Assembly (NCBI RefSeq): GCF_002197845.1
Contig: NZ_NIDE01000020.1
Location: 233,460-297,459 of the forward strand
Origin: Fimbriiglobus ruber
GTDB taxonomy: Bacteria > Planctomycetota > Planctomycetia > Gemmatales > Gemmataceae
Length of the DNA: 64,000 nt
Direction of reading: 5' to 3'
This document shows positions 1-6,818 of this stretch, piece after piece. The position numbers were made by a program, and so were the translations under genes. The first letter of the stretch is position 1. Every line of letters starts with the position of its first letter. A model generated the notes under the pieces. That model made no database searches. It saw nothing but the letters and a program-made list of their open reading frames with translations, and was not told the origin of the DNA.

Positions 1-172
1 GTGTTTCGTGTAGAACCGCCCGAGATTCGCCGCATTCCCGAATTCCCGCCTCAATCGCGTCCTGCCGCCCTTCCAACCACGCCCCCTCCATCTCCTCGGC
101 CGCGTCCACCTGGCCGGCGTCGATGAGGGCACGGAGGCTCAAGAGGATGAGGCGGGCGGCGGGAGGGGTCAT
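1..172 (-). CDS. Hypothetical protein, runs off the left edge
   Basis: The reading frame starts at ATG 172 and continues past base 1, so only the first 57 residues are seen. It opens with hydrophobic MTPPAARLILLSLRALIDAG and continues as an acidic helix (residues AAEEMEGAWLEGRQ). The start overlaps the stop of the upstream gene as ATGA, typical of the translationally coupled run of genes in this block. I do not recognise a family. Confidence 0.5.
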   Translation of the reverse strand, partial: MTPPAARLILLSLRALIDAGQVDAAEEMEGAWLEGRQDAIEAGIRECGESRAVLHET

Positions 173-384
173 TCAGCGATCTCCAAGCTGGCCTCGGGTA
201 TCCCGTCGTACCCCCGCTCCACACCAAATCGCACCGAGTACACCCGGCGACCGTCCCGCCACTCACCCACCCAGATCGTCCCCATTCGCCCGGGTTCGAA
301 CCCGCCGGCCCACTGAGTCAGTCGGACCTGTTGCCCGGGGCGGAACTGGTGGGGGCCGGGGAAGACGGCTGGTGACTTAGCCAA
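169..384 (-). CDS. Small hypothetical protein
   Basis: About 71 residues if it starts at TTG 384, which overlaps the stop of the gene upstream; no ATG lies in a sensible place and the longer frame upstream reads as arginine-rich shadow. The visible segment (FRPGQQVRLTQWAGG, then a MGTIWVGEW stretch) looks like a small beta-barrel fold. The next gene starts inside its stop codon. Function unknown; the start choice is inference from gene overlap. Confidence 0.45.
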   Translation of the reverse strand: MAKSPAVFPGPHQFRPGQQVRLTQWAGGFEPGRMGTIWVGEWRDGRRVYSVRFGVERGYDGIPEASLEIAE

Positions 385-691
385 GAATCTCGCCCTCGAC
401 CGGCACGTCCTCCGCCGGGGCGAACGTCCACGTCCCCCGCGCCCACCGCGTGCCCGGCAACTCACCCTCCCGGCTCGCATCCTTCGCGAAGCCCAACCGG
501 GCCAGTTTGTTCAGGGTCGCCAGCACCAGACGACTTGAGAGCCGCATGTGCCGCGAGATTAAATCGAGGGTCACGGCTCGCATGCCGGGCTTCATGGCCC
601 CGTTCTGCGTGTAGAGCGTGATCGTGTCGAGGACGCGGATATCGTCCGGGGTGAGCACGATCGAGCTGCGCGGGAGGTTGTTCAGGATCAT
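377..691 (-). CDS. Small winged-helix-like protein
   Basis: This 104-residue protein has a helix-rich body (residues about 14-75) reading like a winged helix-turn-helix: DDIRVLDTITLYTQ, then LDLISRHMRLSSRLVLATLNKLARLGF, followed by a charged wing. That is the pattern of small DNA-binding regulators in phages and plasmids. It is first in a run of overlapping minus-strand genes (downstream genes start within or next to its stop). DNA binding is inferred from the pattern only; no specific family was recognised. Confidence 0.5.
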   Translation of the reverse strand: MILNNLPRSSIVLTPDDIRVLDTITLYTQNGAMKPGMRAVTLDLISRHMRLSSRLVLATLNKLARLGFAKDASREGELPGTRWARGTWTFAPAEDVPVEGEILG

Positions 692-725
692 CAGTTAGGC
701 TCCGTTGGATCGAATGAAAGTCAGG

Positions 726-825
726 GCACCTGCGAGGAGTCGAACCTCGTGGACTGGTCTCGGAGGTTTCGGGTCGCTGCCGGCGAGGAGCCCTTGCGGG
801 TGCTCTACCGACTACCGGGCACGCT
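726..825 (-). tRNA. tRNA-like fragment, possibly degenerate
   Basis: On the minus strand a perfect T-arm (5-bp stem, 7-base loop with TTCGA, plus-strand 733-749) is followed by an acceptor-like GCAGGTGC. A canonical D-loop block (AGTCGGTAGAGC on the minus strand, about 801-814) lies upstream. The distance between the two is about 25 bases too long for an ordinary tRNA, and I could not fold an anticodon arm. It may be a long-variable-arm phage tRNA, a tRNA with an insertion, or a pseudogene. Confidence 0.25.
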
Positions 826-915
826 CCTGTGTATCCAGCCGCCTCGTGCCAATCGCGGGTCGCCACGCTTGCCCCAGGTGTCACCAGTGCCTCGGTCGTC
901 CCGGCACCCAAACCG

Positions 916-1113
916 TCAGTACGGCTCAACCCAAGCGTGCTCGCAAGCGTGACACTTCCAGTCCTCGCCGTCCCACTCGCCCATCAGTTCCGTCTGCCAC
1001 TTCGACCCGCACTCAGGACATCTGACCGCACCGAGGCGGCATGTGAGCCAGAATGCTGACCATAGCCAAACCGGCCCAACGACTAGCCCAACAGCGATGT
1101 AGATGGCGATCAT
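916..1113 (-). CDS. Small membrane protein with a zinc ribbon
   Basis: A 65-residue protein. Residues 1-25 form one hydrophobic membrane segment, and the rest carries two CxxC pairs (CPEC at about 33-36 and CHAC at about 54-57) spaced as in a zinc ribbon, so the ribbon would sit on one side of the membrane. Its ATG overlaps the stop of the upstream gene (ATGA), so the two are probably translated together. No named family recognised. Confidence 0.55.
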   Translation of the reverse strand: MIAIYIAVGLVVGPVWLWSAFWLTCRLGAVRCPECGSKWQTELMGEWDGEDWKCHACEHAWVEPY

Positions 1114-1412
1114 GACACTTCCAAAACGAGCGGTTCGGTTGACACTTCGCGGGCCTTCTGCATCAGCAGTTTGACCAGTCCCATGACGTCGGCCGGCTTC
1201 AGGCCGATAGATCGCACCGGCTTACCGAAGTCGACAACGACGGTGCCCGTCCGCGGGTCGGCGGCAACCGCAAAGGCCAACTGCCCTTCGTCGTGGGCAC
1301 CTAGCCGTCCGGCCGGGTACTCACGCGGCATCTTGCCTTCGGATTGCTTGAAGAACTTGTCGAACAACTTCCGCTGGTCGTCGCCAGCCGGCGTGTGATG
1401 ACTCGTTGACAT
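1110..1412 (-). CDS. Hypothetical protein
   Basis: A 100-residue soluble protein. I chose ATG 1412 because a GAAAGG ribosome-binding site lies about 8 bases upstream; an in-frame GTG 9 bases earlier would remove that spacing. The middle reads as beta strands (LAFAVAADPRTGTVVVDFG) followed by a helix (DVMGLVKLLMQKAREV), a small alpha/beta domain. It overlaps the next gene by ATGA. Function unknown. Confidence 0.5.
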   Translation of the reverse strand: MSTSHHTPAGDDQRKLFDKFFKQSEGKMPREYPAGRLGAHDEGQLAFAVAADPRTGTVVVDFGKPVRSIGLKPADVMGLVKLLMQKAREVSTEPLVLEVS

Positions 1413-1559
1413 ACATCGCACCTTTCAAATTGTGTTTGACGGCCGGGAGCAACCCCGCTTATTCCCGACTCCGCACCGGTAGTCGCGGACTCCACACCAG
1501 GCCCGCGGTAACGGTCAGGGTGCGGAGGTGAGCAGTCGCCCCCGGGCCGTCGTGTAAGG

Positions 1560-2483
1560 TCAGTGGCCGTCAAATAGTAACCCGGCATACATCGCTCGCC
1601 GGTCACACCCATTACACAGCATTCCCGTCTTGGCCAACACGACGCCATTCGGCTCGGATGGCGGCCGTGTGCCCCAGACCGCGTGCGTGCCACACTCTTT
1701 CGCGATCACCGTCAGCCGGTCTATTTCTTCGGCCACGTCTGGAGCGTATCGGCGAATCCTGTCTATCTCCCCAGGAACGGCGAACGCACCACAGAAGCAT
1801 TCCCCCGACATGCCCATCGTTGCCTTCAGTTGGTTCCGGGGCAGGTCGTGCTCATCCATGTAGATCCGCTGTTCTTCGTCAGTCCAGTCGAAACACGGAG
1901 CCGTCCAAACTCGGTGTTTATTGGTCGTCTTGCCTGACTTCTTGCTCATCTCACCGATCTTGATTGGCTCCGTTGATCCCATGCGGCGTGCGCTCTCCTC
2001 GCGCCTGCATCCAGTGACCAATGCGACGCGGGCGTTGGATGTCGTTTGGAAGGTCTTGCCCTTGCGCTTTTTTGCCCTCACGGTCCTATGCTCGGCGCAC
2101 ATCATCCGCACGCACCGCTCTTTGATCCGGTTGTAAATCCACTGATGCCGACCCGGGCCGGGGAACCCTCGCTCGCGAACAAATTTCTCGTAAGTTTCCG
2201 GGGATTTATACACCTCCAATTCCCAACCTAATGACTCGCAAACGGACTCTGCGAATGCTCGCGTATATTTGCTCCCGATGCCCGTATTTATGTGCCCAAC
2301 ACGCCCCGGAAAACGCGCGTGCATCGAGGCTACATGGGAGGCACAAATCGAATCGTGACCGCCCGAAAAAAGCGGGATCATCGCCGTGGCACCGGCCGCA
2401 AACGCCCTGTCGATCACCTCAAGCCCACTGGCCAGGAGTTCCTCCGGGGCGCGGGCAACATCATTTGGGAAAAGCGATACCAC
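1560..2483 (-). CDS. PAPS-reductase-family PP-loop ATP pyrophosphatase
   Basis: This 307-residue protein belongs by motif to the phosphoadenosine phosphosulfate reductase / DndC-like superfamily, which activates a substrate by adenylation with release of pyrophosphate. The PP-loop is SGGHDS at residues 40-45, preceded by a hydrophobic strand; the second half carries GCRREESARR, typical of the family. Cysteine clusters near the C-terminus (GECFCG, then CNGC) could bind a metal or Fe-S cluster. Start is a GTG with no ATG alternative. Standalone copies are common in phages and plasmids, where the substrate is unknown. No dnd or other DNA-sulfur-modification partner is present, so DNA phosphorothioation is not supported. 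Confidence 0.75.
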   Translation of the reverse strand: MVSLFPNDVARAPEELLASGLEVIDRAFAAGATAMIPLFSGGHDSICASHVASMHARFPGRVGHINTGIGSKYTRAFAESVCESLGWELEVYKSPETYEKFVRERGFPGPGRHQWIYNRIKERCVRMMCAEHRTVRAKKRKGKTFQTTSNARVALVTGCRREESARRMGSTEPIKIGEMSKKSGKTTNKHRVWTAPCFDWTDEEQRIYMDEHDLPRNQLKATMGMSGECFCGAFAVPGEIDRIRRYAPDVAEEIDRLTVIAKECGTHAVWGTRPPSEPNGVVLAKTGMLCNGCDRRAMYAGLLFDGH

Positions 2484-2496
2484 CTTCAGCCCCTCG

Positions 2497-2610
2497 TTAG
2501 TTCCGCCTCGCCAAATCCCCCACCGCCATCACCACCCAAGTAGCCCACCCCGTTAGCACCGCCACCAGCCACGCCGACATCAGCAGGTCGAGCCACGTGC
2601 GGCGGGTCAT
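2497..2610 (-). CDS. 37-residue single-pass membrane peptide
   Basis: A short frame with ATG at 2610 sitting inside the stop codon of the upstream gene (ATGA overlap). It encodes one membrane-spanning segment (LLMSAWLVAVLTGWATWVV) with a positively charged N-terminus (MTRRTW) and C-terminus (LARRN), so N-in topology is likely. The tight overlap and clean hydrophobic profile argue for a real gene. Small phage membrane proteins of this kind may be holin-like or accessory; nothing in the sequence decides. Confidence 0.45.
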   Translation of the reverse strand: MTRRTWLDLLMSAWLVAVLTGWATWVVMAVGDLARRN

Positions 2611-3032
2611 CGGCGGCTCCCGGGGGCGTTCAGGACGGACTTGGCGTCACGTATGAACGCCGCGAGCGAGGCCATGTCATCGGCTTTGCCAATCCACACC
2701 GGGCAACGGTTGGACAAATACCAATGGAAATCATGCAGCCAGCACAAATTCCACGCGATAAACGTGTGCGCCCGACTCACCGGCTCGACCACCACCCGGC
2801 CCCGCGCCGAGGCCTGGAACGCATCCCATACCCGCTGAGCAAACTCGTTGTCTGAGAGGTTGTTGTCGCTGCCGTTCTCGGCGATATCGACCACCTCGAC
2901 CGGCCGCCCGTCCGCCGACACGTACTCATGCCCGAGTGGGTAGGTCTGCACGGTGTAAGCGACATGGGCAGGAGGGTCGTACACGTCGGTCAGGCGGGTG
3001 GCCTGGGGGTCGGCGGTCTGGGCGTGGGGCAT
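2607..3032 (-). CDS. Hypothetical protein of the phage-like module
   Basis: A 141-residue soluble protein from ATG 3032; an ATG 75 bases earlier would overlap the preceding gene. It is rich in Trp and His in its second half (WNLCWLHDFHWYLSNRCPVW) and ends with a helix (ADDMASLAAFIRDAKSVL). It lies six bases downstream of a zinc-ribbon gene and overlaps the membrane peptide after it. I do not recognise the family. Confidence 0.5.
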   Translation of the reverse strand: MPHAQTADPQATRLTDVYDPPAHVAYTVQTYPLGHEYVSADGRPVEVVDIAENGSDNNLSDNEFAQRVWDAFQASARGRVVVEPVSRAHTFIAWNLCWLHDFHWYLSNRCPVWIGKADDMASLAAFIRDAKSVLNAPGSRR

Positions 3033-3037
3033 GGGCG

Positions 3038-3250
3038 TTAGGCTCCTCGAAGGTCCAAACGGTTCAGGTTTATATCGTGCCCGCAAGCCACCGTCGGGCA
3101 CGGGCAAACGAACGACGGCGACTTCGATGTGGCGGTCAGGGCCTTAACGTCATCCTGATCGCACTCGATTCGGCACCGACAGTTTTTACACTCCCCGACC
3201 CACCTGTCTGGTTTCGGGGCGGGTAGGACGCCGGTCTTGATTATCTTCAT
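3038..3250 (-). CDS. Small cysteine-rich (zinc-ribbon-like) protein
   Basis: A 70-residue protein with Cys pairs CKNCRC (about residues 21-26) and CPCPTVAC (about 49-56), consistent with a small zinc-binding fold. It follows csrA by only three bases and is therefore probably cotranscribed with it. No catalytic residues are apparent. Function unknown. Confidence 0.5.
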   Translation of the reverse strand: MKIIKTGVLPAPKPDRWVGECKNCRCRIECDQDDVKALTATSKSPSFVCPCPTVACGHDINLNRLDLRGA

Positions 3251-3253
3251 GTC

Positions 3254-3514
3254 TCACGCCCTCCCGTTCGGCGTCGGCACCCGCAGCAGCCCGCCCACGG
3301 GGTCGACCGAGTCGCCAACGTATCGCAACCCTTTGGACGCTTCCTCGATCCGTGCCGCCACGGCCGGCGGTGCGTTATCATCGCGATAAATCGGCACGTT
3401 CCGCGGGCATTGGATACCGATGCGGACCTGACCGCGGTCGATCCTCACAAGAGTGATCACCACGTCATCGCCGACGTAAATTTTTTCTTGGACACTTCGG
3501 CTCAACACGAGCAT
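3254..3514 (-). CDS. csrA: CsrA-family post-transcriptional regulator
   Basis: CsrA dimers bind GGA-containing loops in mRNA leaders and block or stabilise the transcript. The diagnostic MLVLSR start is followed by a xExIxIGDxVxIxVxxI-type strand pattern and GQVRIGIxCPxxVPIYRDD, covering the whole five-strand fold in residues 1-50. ATG 3514 is fixed by a GGAGG site about 9 bases upstream; the frame continues upstream only because it crosses the tRNA-like sequence. At 86 residues it is slightly longer than the usual 60-75, with a C-terminal tail (LLRVPTPNGRA). A csrA inside a phage-like module suggests it acts on host or phage transcripts during infection or lysogeny. Confidence 0.9.
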   Translation of the reverse strand: MLVLSRSVQEKIYVGDDVVITLVRIDRGQVRIGIQCPRNVPIYRDDNAPPAVAARIEEASKGLRYVGDSVDPVGGLLRVPTPNGRA

Positions 3515-3543
3515 GGGCGTTCCTCCGTAAAAGTTCCGATCAA

Positions 3544-3612
3544 GAGTATCGCTGGGCATCGAACCCCAGATTTCCCCGTTGAAGGGGCGGCCTACCATTA
3601 GCCGACGATACT
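3544..3612 (-). tRNA. tRNA-like gene, degenerate or atypical
   Basis: On the minus strand a perfect 7-bp acceptor stem (AGTATCG with CGATACT) encloses a D-arm (GGCTAATGGTAGGCC), a CCCC/GGGG anticodon stem and a T-loop with TTCGAT. The T-stem needs a one-base bulge, and the anticodon stem closes a loop of TTCAAC, so the anticodon reads as UCA or CAA depending on alignment. UCA would be an opal-reading tRNA. It lies 30 bases upstream of csrA. Either a phage-encoded tRNA or a decayed one; tRNAscan scoring would decide. Confidence 0.4.
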
Positions 3613-3747
3613 TCCAACTCCGGGGTTGGCCTGACGGGAATTACCCGCCGCCGGGTGTCCAGCCCGGACCCGGTGTTTCACACTTCGACCCGTCCCTCGC
3701 CACCAGCCGCCCACGGGCGGTCCGCGAGGATCGGGGGAGTGGGTGTA

Positions 3748-4002
3748 TCACCACTGCTGCTTGTTTTCGCCGTAGCCGTAGCCGTAGCCGTCGCCGTAGC
3801 CGTCGCCGTAGCCTCTGCCTCCTAAAAATCTCCAAATGTCCAGCCATCGCCACGGCGTAGCCACGCCTACCTCAGCAGATGCGTGAAACTCGCCGTGGTC
3901 CTGGAGCCAGTCCGATACGACGCCGTTCGGCGCGGACCGCCGAAGCGCTGCGTAATCGCGAGACTGAAGAAGTCGACTGATCTGGGAGGCGATGGTGGGC
4001 AT
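3748..4002 (-). CDS. Hypothetical protein with a Gly-Tyr-Asp repeat tail
   Basis: An 84-residue protein: a helical N-terminal half (SQISRLLQSRDYAALRRS) followed by a tail of GYGDGYGDGYGYGYGE before the stop. The tail is encoded by about seven tandem copies of a hexamer (plus-strand GCCGTA/GCCGTC, about 3774-3820), a slippage-prone array whose copy number may vary. It lies four bases after the gene upstream. Function unknown; low-complexity GY-rich tails can mediate assembly, but that is speculation here. Confidence 0.45.
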   Translation of the reverse strand: MPTIASQISRLLQSRDYAALRRSAPNGVVSDWLQDHGEFHASAEVGVATPWRWLDIWRFLGGRGYGDGYGDGYGYGYGENKQQW

Positions 4003-4006
4003 GGGG

Positions 4007-4324
4007 TCAGACTCCGGACGCGGTTACGGCGAACGCCTTCGCACAATGCGGGCACACTAGGCACCCGCCGATCGGCTTCTCCTCGGCCTTCGGCTCCGCG
4101 ACGAGCGGTTCGCCGGCCGCGAACTTCCGCTTGTAGGCTTCGATCGATGCGAACGGGATCAGGTAGTAGCGGCTCGGCTTGGTCGCCCCTGGGACCAGAC
4201 CCGCGTGGAGTTGGGCCATCAGGGTTGTTCGCCCCACCCCGACCGCTGCCGCGAATGCGTCGGGGCGGAGCAGGTCAGGAGACGGCGATGGTCGCGAACG
4301 CTTAACAGGTGGCTCGGCTATCAC
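4007..4324 (-). CDS. Helix-turn-helix / zinc-ribbon small protein
   Basis: A 105-residue protein. Residues about 17-68 resemble an excisionase- or MerR-like winged helix (PDAFAAAVGVGRTTLMAQLHAG, then a basic wing with YYLIPFASIEAYKRKF). The C-terminus carries CLVCPHC, half of a zinc ribbon. Excisionase-like proteins bind DNA and steer integrase direction, which would fit an integrated element, but the match is by pattern only. Its start overlaps the stop of the gene before it (ATGA). Confidence 0.5.
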   Translation of the reverse strand: MIAEPPVKRSRPSPSPDLLRPDAFAAAVGVGRTTLMAQLHAGLVPGATKPSRYYLIPFASIEAYKRKFAAGEPLVAEPKAEEKPIGGCLVCPHCAKAFAVTASGV

Positions 4325-4590
4325 GATTTGGCCTCCTGTCGGCGGCAGAACAACTTGCCAACGCCGTCTTTGACGGCCGAAGTGAAGTCGTAACCGTCCG
4401 GGAACGCATTCTTGAGGCGAGCGCGGTAGTGGTAAGCGCGGCTTTGATTCTCGGTAAAGTTGGCAATCTCAAACCATTCGCCGGCAGATTCGATCTGCCG
4501 AACAATCCCGCACATGTCAGCAAAAAATGCGGCACCACTATCCACATCGTCTGGGTTAGCTGGTTCAAGTTTCAGAATAGTTTTGGCCAT
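4321..4590 (-). CDS. Hypothetical protein, first gene after the repressor promoter
   Basis: An 89-residue soluble protein, acidic at the start and basic at the end, with FEIANFTENQSRAYHYRARLKNAF in the middle, resembling the small DNA-contacting proteins of phage early operons. It begins the leftward run of overlapping genes (4590 down to base 1) and starts 175 bases from the divergent repressor gene, so its promoter probably lies among the TGTNTAGAC boxes. No family recognised. Confidence 0.5.
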   Translation of the reverse strand: MAKTILKLEPANPDDVDSGAAFFADMCGIVRQIESAGEWFEIANFTENQSRAYHYRARLKNAFPDGYDFTSAVKDGVGKLFCRRQEAKS

Positions 4591-4765
4591 CAGAAGCCCA
4601 CGAGTGGCGAAGGAGTTGTTTATACCTTACTTAACAAGAAGCGACGAGTCAAGACAGTGTCTAGACAAATCTAAACTCAAATAGTGGGTGCCCGCAGGCG
4701 AAATGTGTCATGTGTAGACCTGTGCTGACTTTGTGTAGACGTGGCGAGTTTGTAAAATGTTAGCC
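4591..4765. promoter_or_regulatory. Divergent promoter region with repeated operator-like boxes
   Basis: Between the leftward gene run and the rightward repressor lie three related boxes: the palindrome TGTCTAGACA at 4658-4667, and TGTGTAGAC at 4711-4719 and 4732-4740. The last two are in the same orientation with starts 21 bases apart (two helical turns); the first is 53 bases further, about five turns. That geometry suits cooperative binding by the adjacent LexA/CI-type repressor to control both directions. Binding is inferred, not shown. Confidence 0.6.
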
Positions 4766-5509
4766 ATGACAGAGCCAAGCGAATCGAACCGAAACGACAT
4801 TGGTTTCGGCACGCGGTTAGACCCGCCTGTGCTTGATGCCCTAAAGAAGTACATCGCCAGCCGTGTGCTCAAAACTAGCAACAAGAGTGTTGTTCAAGCC
4901 GGAATTCTGATGTACCTTCAATCAGAAGGATTCCGGCACGTGGCTGTCGATGAATTTCGATCCAAGGTTTCCGGGGAAACTTCCTCGCTGCCTCCCCATG
5001 CCGGTCGCCCAGTGACTTCGGGAATGAGCGATCCTGTTGATCTCCGCTCAGGGGTCAACAATCCATTCTTCCCGGATCGTCACGTTGCTTTGCCGATATC
5101 GCCGCTCAAAGACGTAACTGTGCCCTTCGCCGGGACCATCTCTGCCGGGAACCCCGTCGAGGTGTTCGACCCCGGCCAGAACGAGATCTTCAATTTCGGC
5201 GACCACTTCGGCAAGGAAGGTCAATTCGCCTACCGGGTCAAAGGCGACTCGATGATCGACGCGCGGATCAGGGCGGGGGACATCATCATTGTCCGCGAGA
5301 ACCCGGAAGCGAAGAGCGGCGAAGACGTGGTGGCGGTGGTCGACGGCGAGCTGACAATTAAAAAGCTGCTGGCTCGCAGCAGAGAGAAGATACTCTTGCC
5401 CCAGAACAAAGAGAGGGAAGGGGAGTACAAGCAATTGCGGCTCGACGAGTCCCGCGGGGACCGAATTTTGGGAACGCACCTGGCGACCATCATTCTGAAG
5501 AAGAAGTGA
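4766..5509 (+). CDS. LexA/CI-type S24 self-cleaving repressor
   Basis: A 247-residue protein (from ATG 4766; an in-frame ATG lies 9 bases upstream). The N-terminal 55 residues are a basic helical DNA-binding region, not an obvious LexA winged helix. The C-terminal half is a peptidase S24 domain: an Ala-Gly cleavage site in ISAGNP (about residue 127), the nucleophile Ser in VKGDSM (about 162) and the general-base Lys in ELTIKK (about 199). Such proteins cleave themselves after DNA damage and release operators, inducing a prophage or SOS-like response. It is divergent from the small-gene run and faces the antirepressor gene, the layout of a lysogeny switch. Confidence 0.8.
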   Translation: MTEPSESNRNDIGFGTRLDPPVLDALKKYIASRVLKTSNKSVVQAGILMYLQSEGFRHVAVDEFRSKVSGETSSLPPHAGRPVTSGMSDPVDLRSGVNNPFFPDRHVALPISPLKDVTVPFAGTISAGNPVEVFDPGQNEIFNFGDHFGKEGQFAYRVKGDSMIDARIRAGDIIIVRENPEAKSGEDVVAVVDGELTIKKLLARSREKILLPQNKEREGEYKQLRLDESRGDRILGTHLATIILKKK

Positions 5510-5510
5510 G

Positions 5511-5560
5511 GCACCCCGGCGCCCGGGGTGCGGGTCGGTCACCGGGAATTTCCGGTGACC
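5511..5560. terminator. Paired hairpins between convergent genes
   Basis: Two perfect 9-bp hairpins lie immediately after the repressor stop: GCACCCCGG/CCGGGGTGC (5511-5531, 3-base loop) and GGTCACCGG/CCGGTGACC (5537-5560, loop GAATTT). They sit between the convergent repressor and antirepressor genes. There is no clear T-run, so they may terminate weakly in both directions or act as transcript-end structures. Confidence 0.5.
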
Positions 5561-5571
5561 TGAAAGTGAAT

Positions 5572-6378
5572 TCACGCTGGCGGCAAAGCGAACTGGATGC
5601 CCATGCTGGCAAATTCTGGCAGGGCTTTAGTCAACTTGTCGGTGCCCCATTTGTTCACGATGTACTCGGGCATGTGGGTGGGCAGGTAGATCTGGTGAAG
5701 CCACCGACGGAAGTTGAGCAGCTCGGCATCGGGATAAGCCCACGGTCTCACAGTCCCTCGCGGGTCGCCATCGGGGAATGTGTACTGGTATCGGACGGCG
5801 TCTCCGGCCCAGACCTTACCTTCGCGGAACCAACCCCACCTCTTGCCAATCGAGCCGTCGAGCAAGTCGTACTGCTTGGCCTCGCAACCGGCATGTCCGA
5901 ACAGCCGCTCCGCCGCGATCAAGATTTCGGCACCCTCGATGAAAATGCACCAATGACCGGCCGGGATGTGCTTGCGGACCTGCATCGTCCAATGGACACG
6001 GTCGGCGTAGGGCTTGAGGGTCAGTACCGGAGGCGTGGACGGGGGCGGGTAGACGCCGTGCTTACGGATGCTGGGGACGACTTCGCCGAAAACCCATCGC
6101 CTGAACCGCTGGGCCTCTTCCTTCCGAGAATTGGCAACGAGTGAATAGAGACCAGATTCGTAAACCGTTGCAAGTCTTTGCTTTCCGCCAAGGGTATATG
6201 TTGAACATACACCCTTTTCGTCGGGCTGTAGCACCGCCAGGGCTTGGCTGACGTTCTTGATGCCGAGTACCCGACATACGTCGGCCGCCACCCACTCCGG
6301 CTTGTCGGCGGTGCCGACGAAGCGGACTTGCTGGCCCTCGAATTCGAGAGGCAGCATCTTCGCGATCTGGGCGCTCAT
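5572..6378 (-). CDS. Bro-N domain phage antirepressor-like protein
   Basis: About 268 residues from ATG 6378 (an ATG at 6465 adds a poorly structured 29 residues). The N-terminal 110 residues match the Bro-N fold: LEFEGQQVRFVG, WVAADVCRVLGI, then LATVYESGLYSLVANSRKEEAQRFRRWVFGEVVPSIRKHG, the usual end of the domain. Bro-N proteins bind DNA or repressors and in phages act as antirepressors. The C-terminal 150 residues are Trp-rich and unrecognised. It converges on the repressor, consistent with a pair controlling lysogeny. Confidence 0.75.
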   Translation of the reverse strand: MSAQIAKMLPLEFEGQQVRFVGTADKPEWVAADVCRVLGIKNVSQALAVLQPDEKGVCSTYTLGGKQRLATVYESGLYSLVANSRKEEAQRFRRWVFGEVVPSIRKHGVYPPPSTPPVLTLKPYADRVHWTMQVRKHIPAGHWCIFIEGAEILIAAERLFGHAGCEAKQYDLLDGSIGKRWGWFREGKVWAGDAVRYQYTFPDGDPRGTVRPWAYPDAELLNFRRWLHQIYLPTHMPEYIVNKWGTDKLTKALPEFASMGIQFALPPA

Positions 6379-6512
6379 TCTGTACCCCGAAAGGATCTGG
6401 TCGACGCTAAACCGAGACCGCACACGATCGGTCCCGAGCGGCGGAGAATATGGGGGCACCGACATTGAACCGCAGGCGGTAACCTGCTATGATGTGCTTT
6501 ACTGGTTAGCAC

Positions 6513-6550
6513 ATAGCCGGGCCGCATCCCCCACGGAGCGGCCCGGCTAT
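6513..6550. repeat. 13-bp perfect inverted repeat (hairpin)
   Basis: ATAGCCGGGCCGC at 6513-6525 pairs with GCGGCCCGGCTAT at 6538-6550 across a 12-base loop and is followed by TCTCTTAT. It lies upstream of the antirepressor start, so on the plus strand it could be a terminator for transcripts entering from the left, or on the minus strand a leader structure. A GTCTAGAC core like the repressor boxes occurs nearby at 6626-6633. Confidence 0.4.
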
Positions 6551-6764
6551 TCTCTTATAGCCGACACCCATCGCGCGGTACAAGGTTCGTAACAATTTTC
6601 GATGTCAGTAGCGGGGGAATCACTCGTCTAGACGTTTGCTATTCTTCGCGGCCCGTGGCAAACCCGTGGCAAACCTTCGGCGACTATTGGCGATTACCAA
6701 CGATTGACGTTCTTGAAAATGCCTTGAATTTGAGATGTTTCGGACGCTGGCGAGTGTACAAGTG

Positions 6765-6818
6765 TCGATTCTAATCGGTTTTCAAGACCGGTGCATTAAA
6801 CCACTCTGCCACCTCTCC
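6765..6818 (-). tRNA. 5' half of tRNA-Ser(TGA), probable attachment site
   Basis: On the minus strand GGAGAGGTGGCAGAGTGG begins a textbook tRNA-Ser: acceptor 5' strand, D-arm and anticodon arm with loop CTTGAAA (anticodon TGA). The match ends right after the anticodon stem; no long variable arm or T-arm follows. The missing half lies on the side of the phage-like genes. Crossover in an anticodon arm is a known habit of tyrosine integrases, so this is probably the attachment scar (core about 6776-6790) at the right end of the integrated module. Confidence 0.65.

Noticed and set aside
726-825. A functional class II tRNA
   Set aside because: T-arm and D-loop are convincing, but no anticodon arm folds and the spacing is wrong; listed only as a tRNA-like fragment.
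1560-2483. Possible DNA phosphorothioation (dnd) system based on the DndC-like gene
   Set aside because: No cysteine desulfurase, dndB, dndD or restriction genes are next to it.
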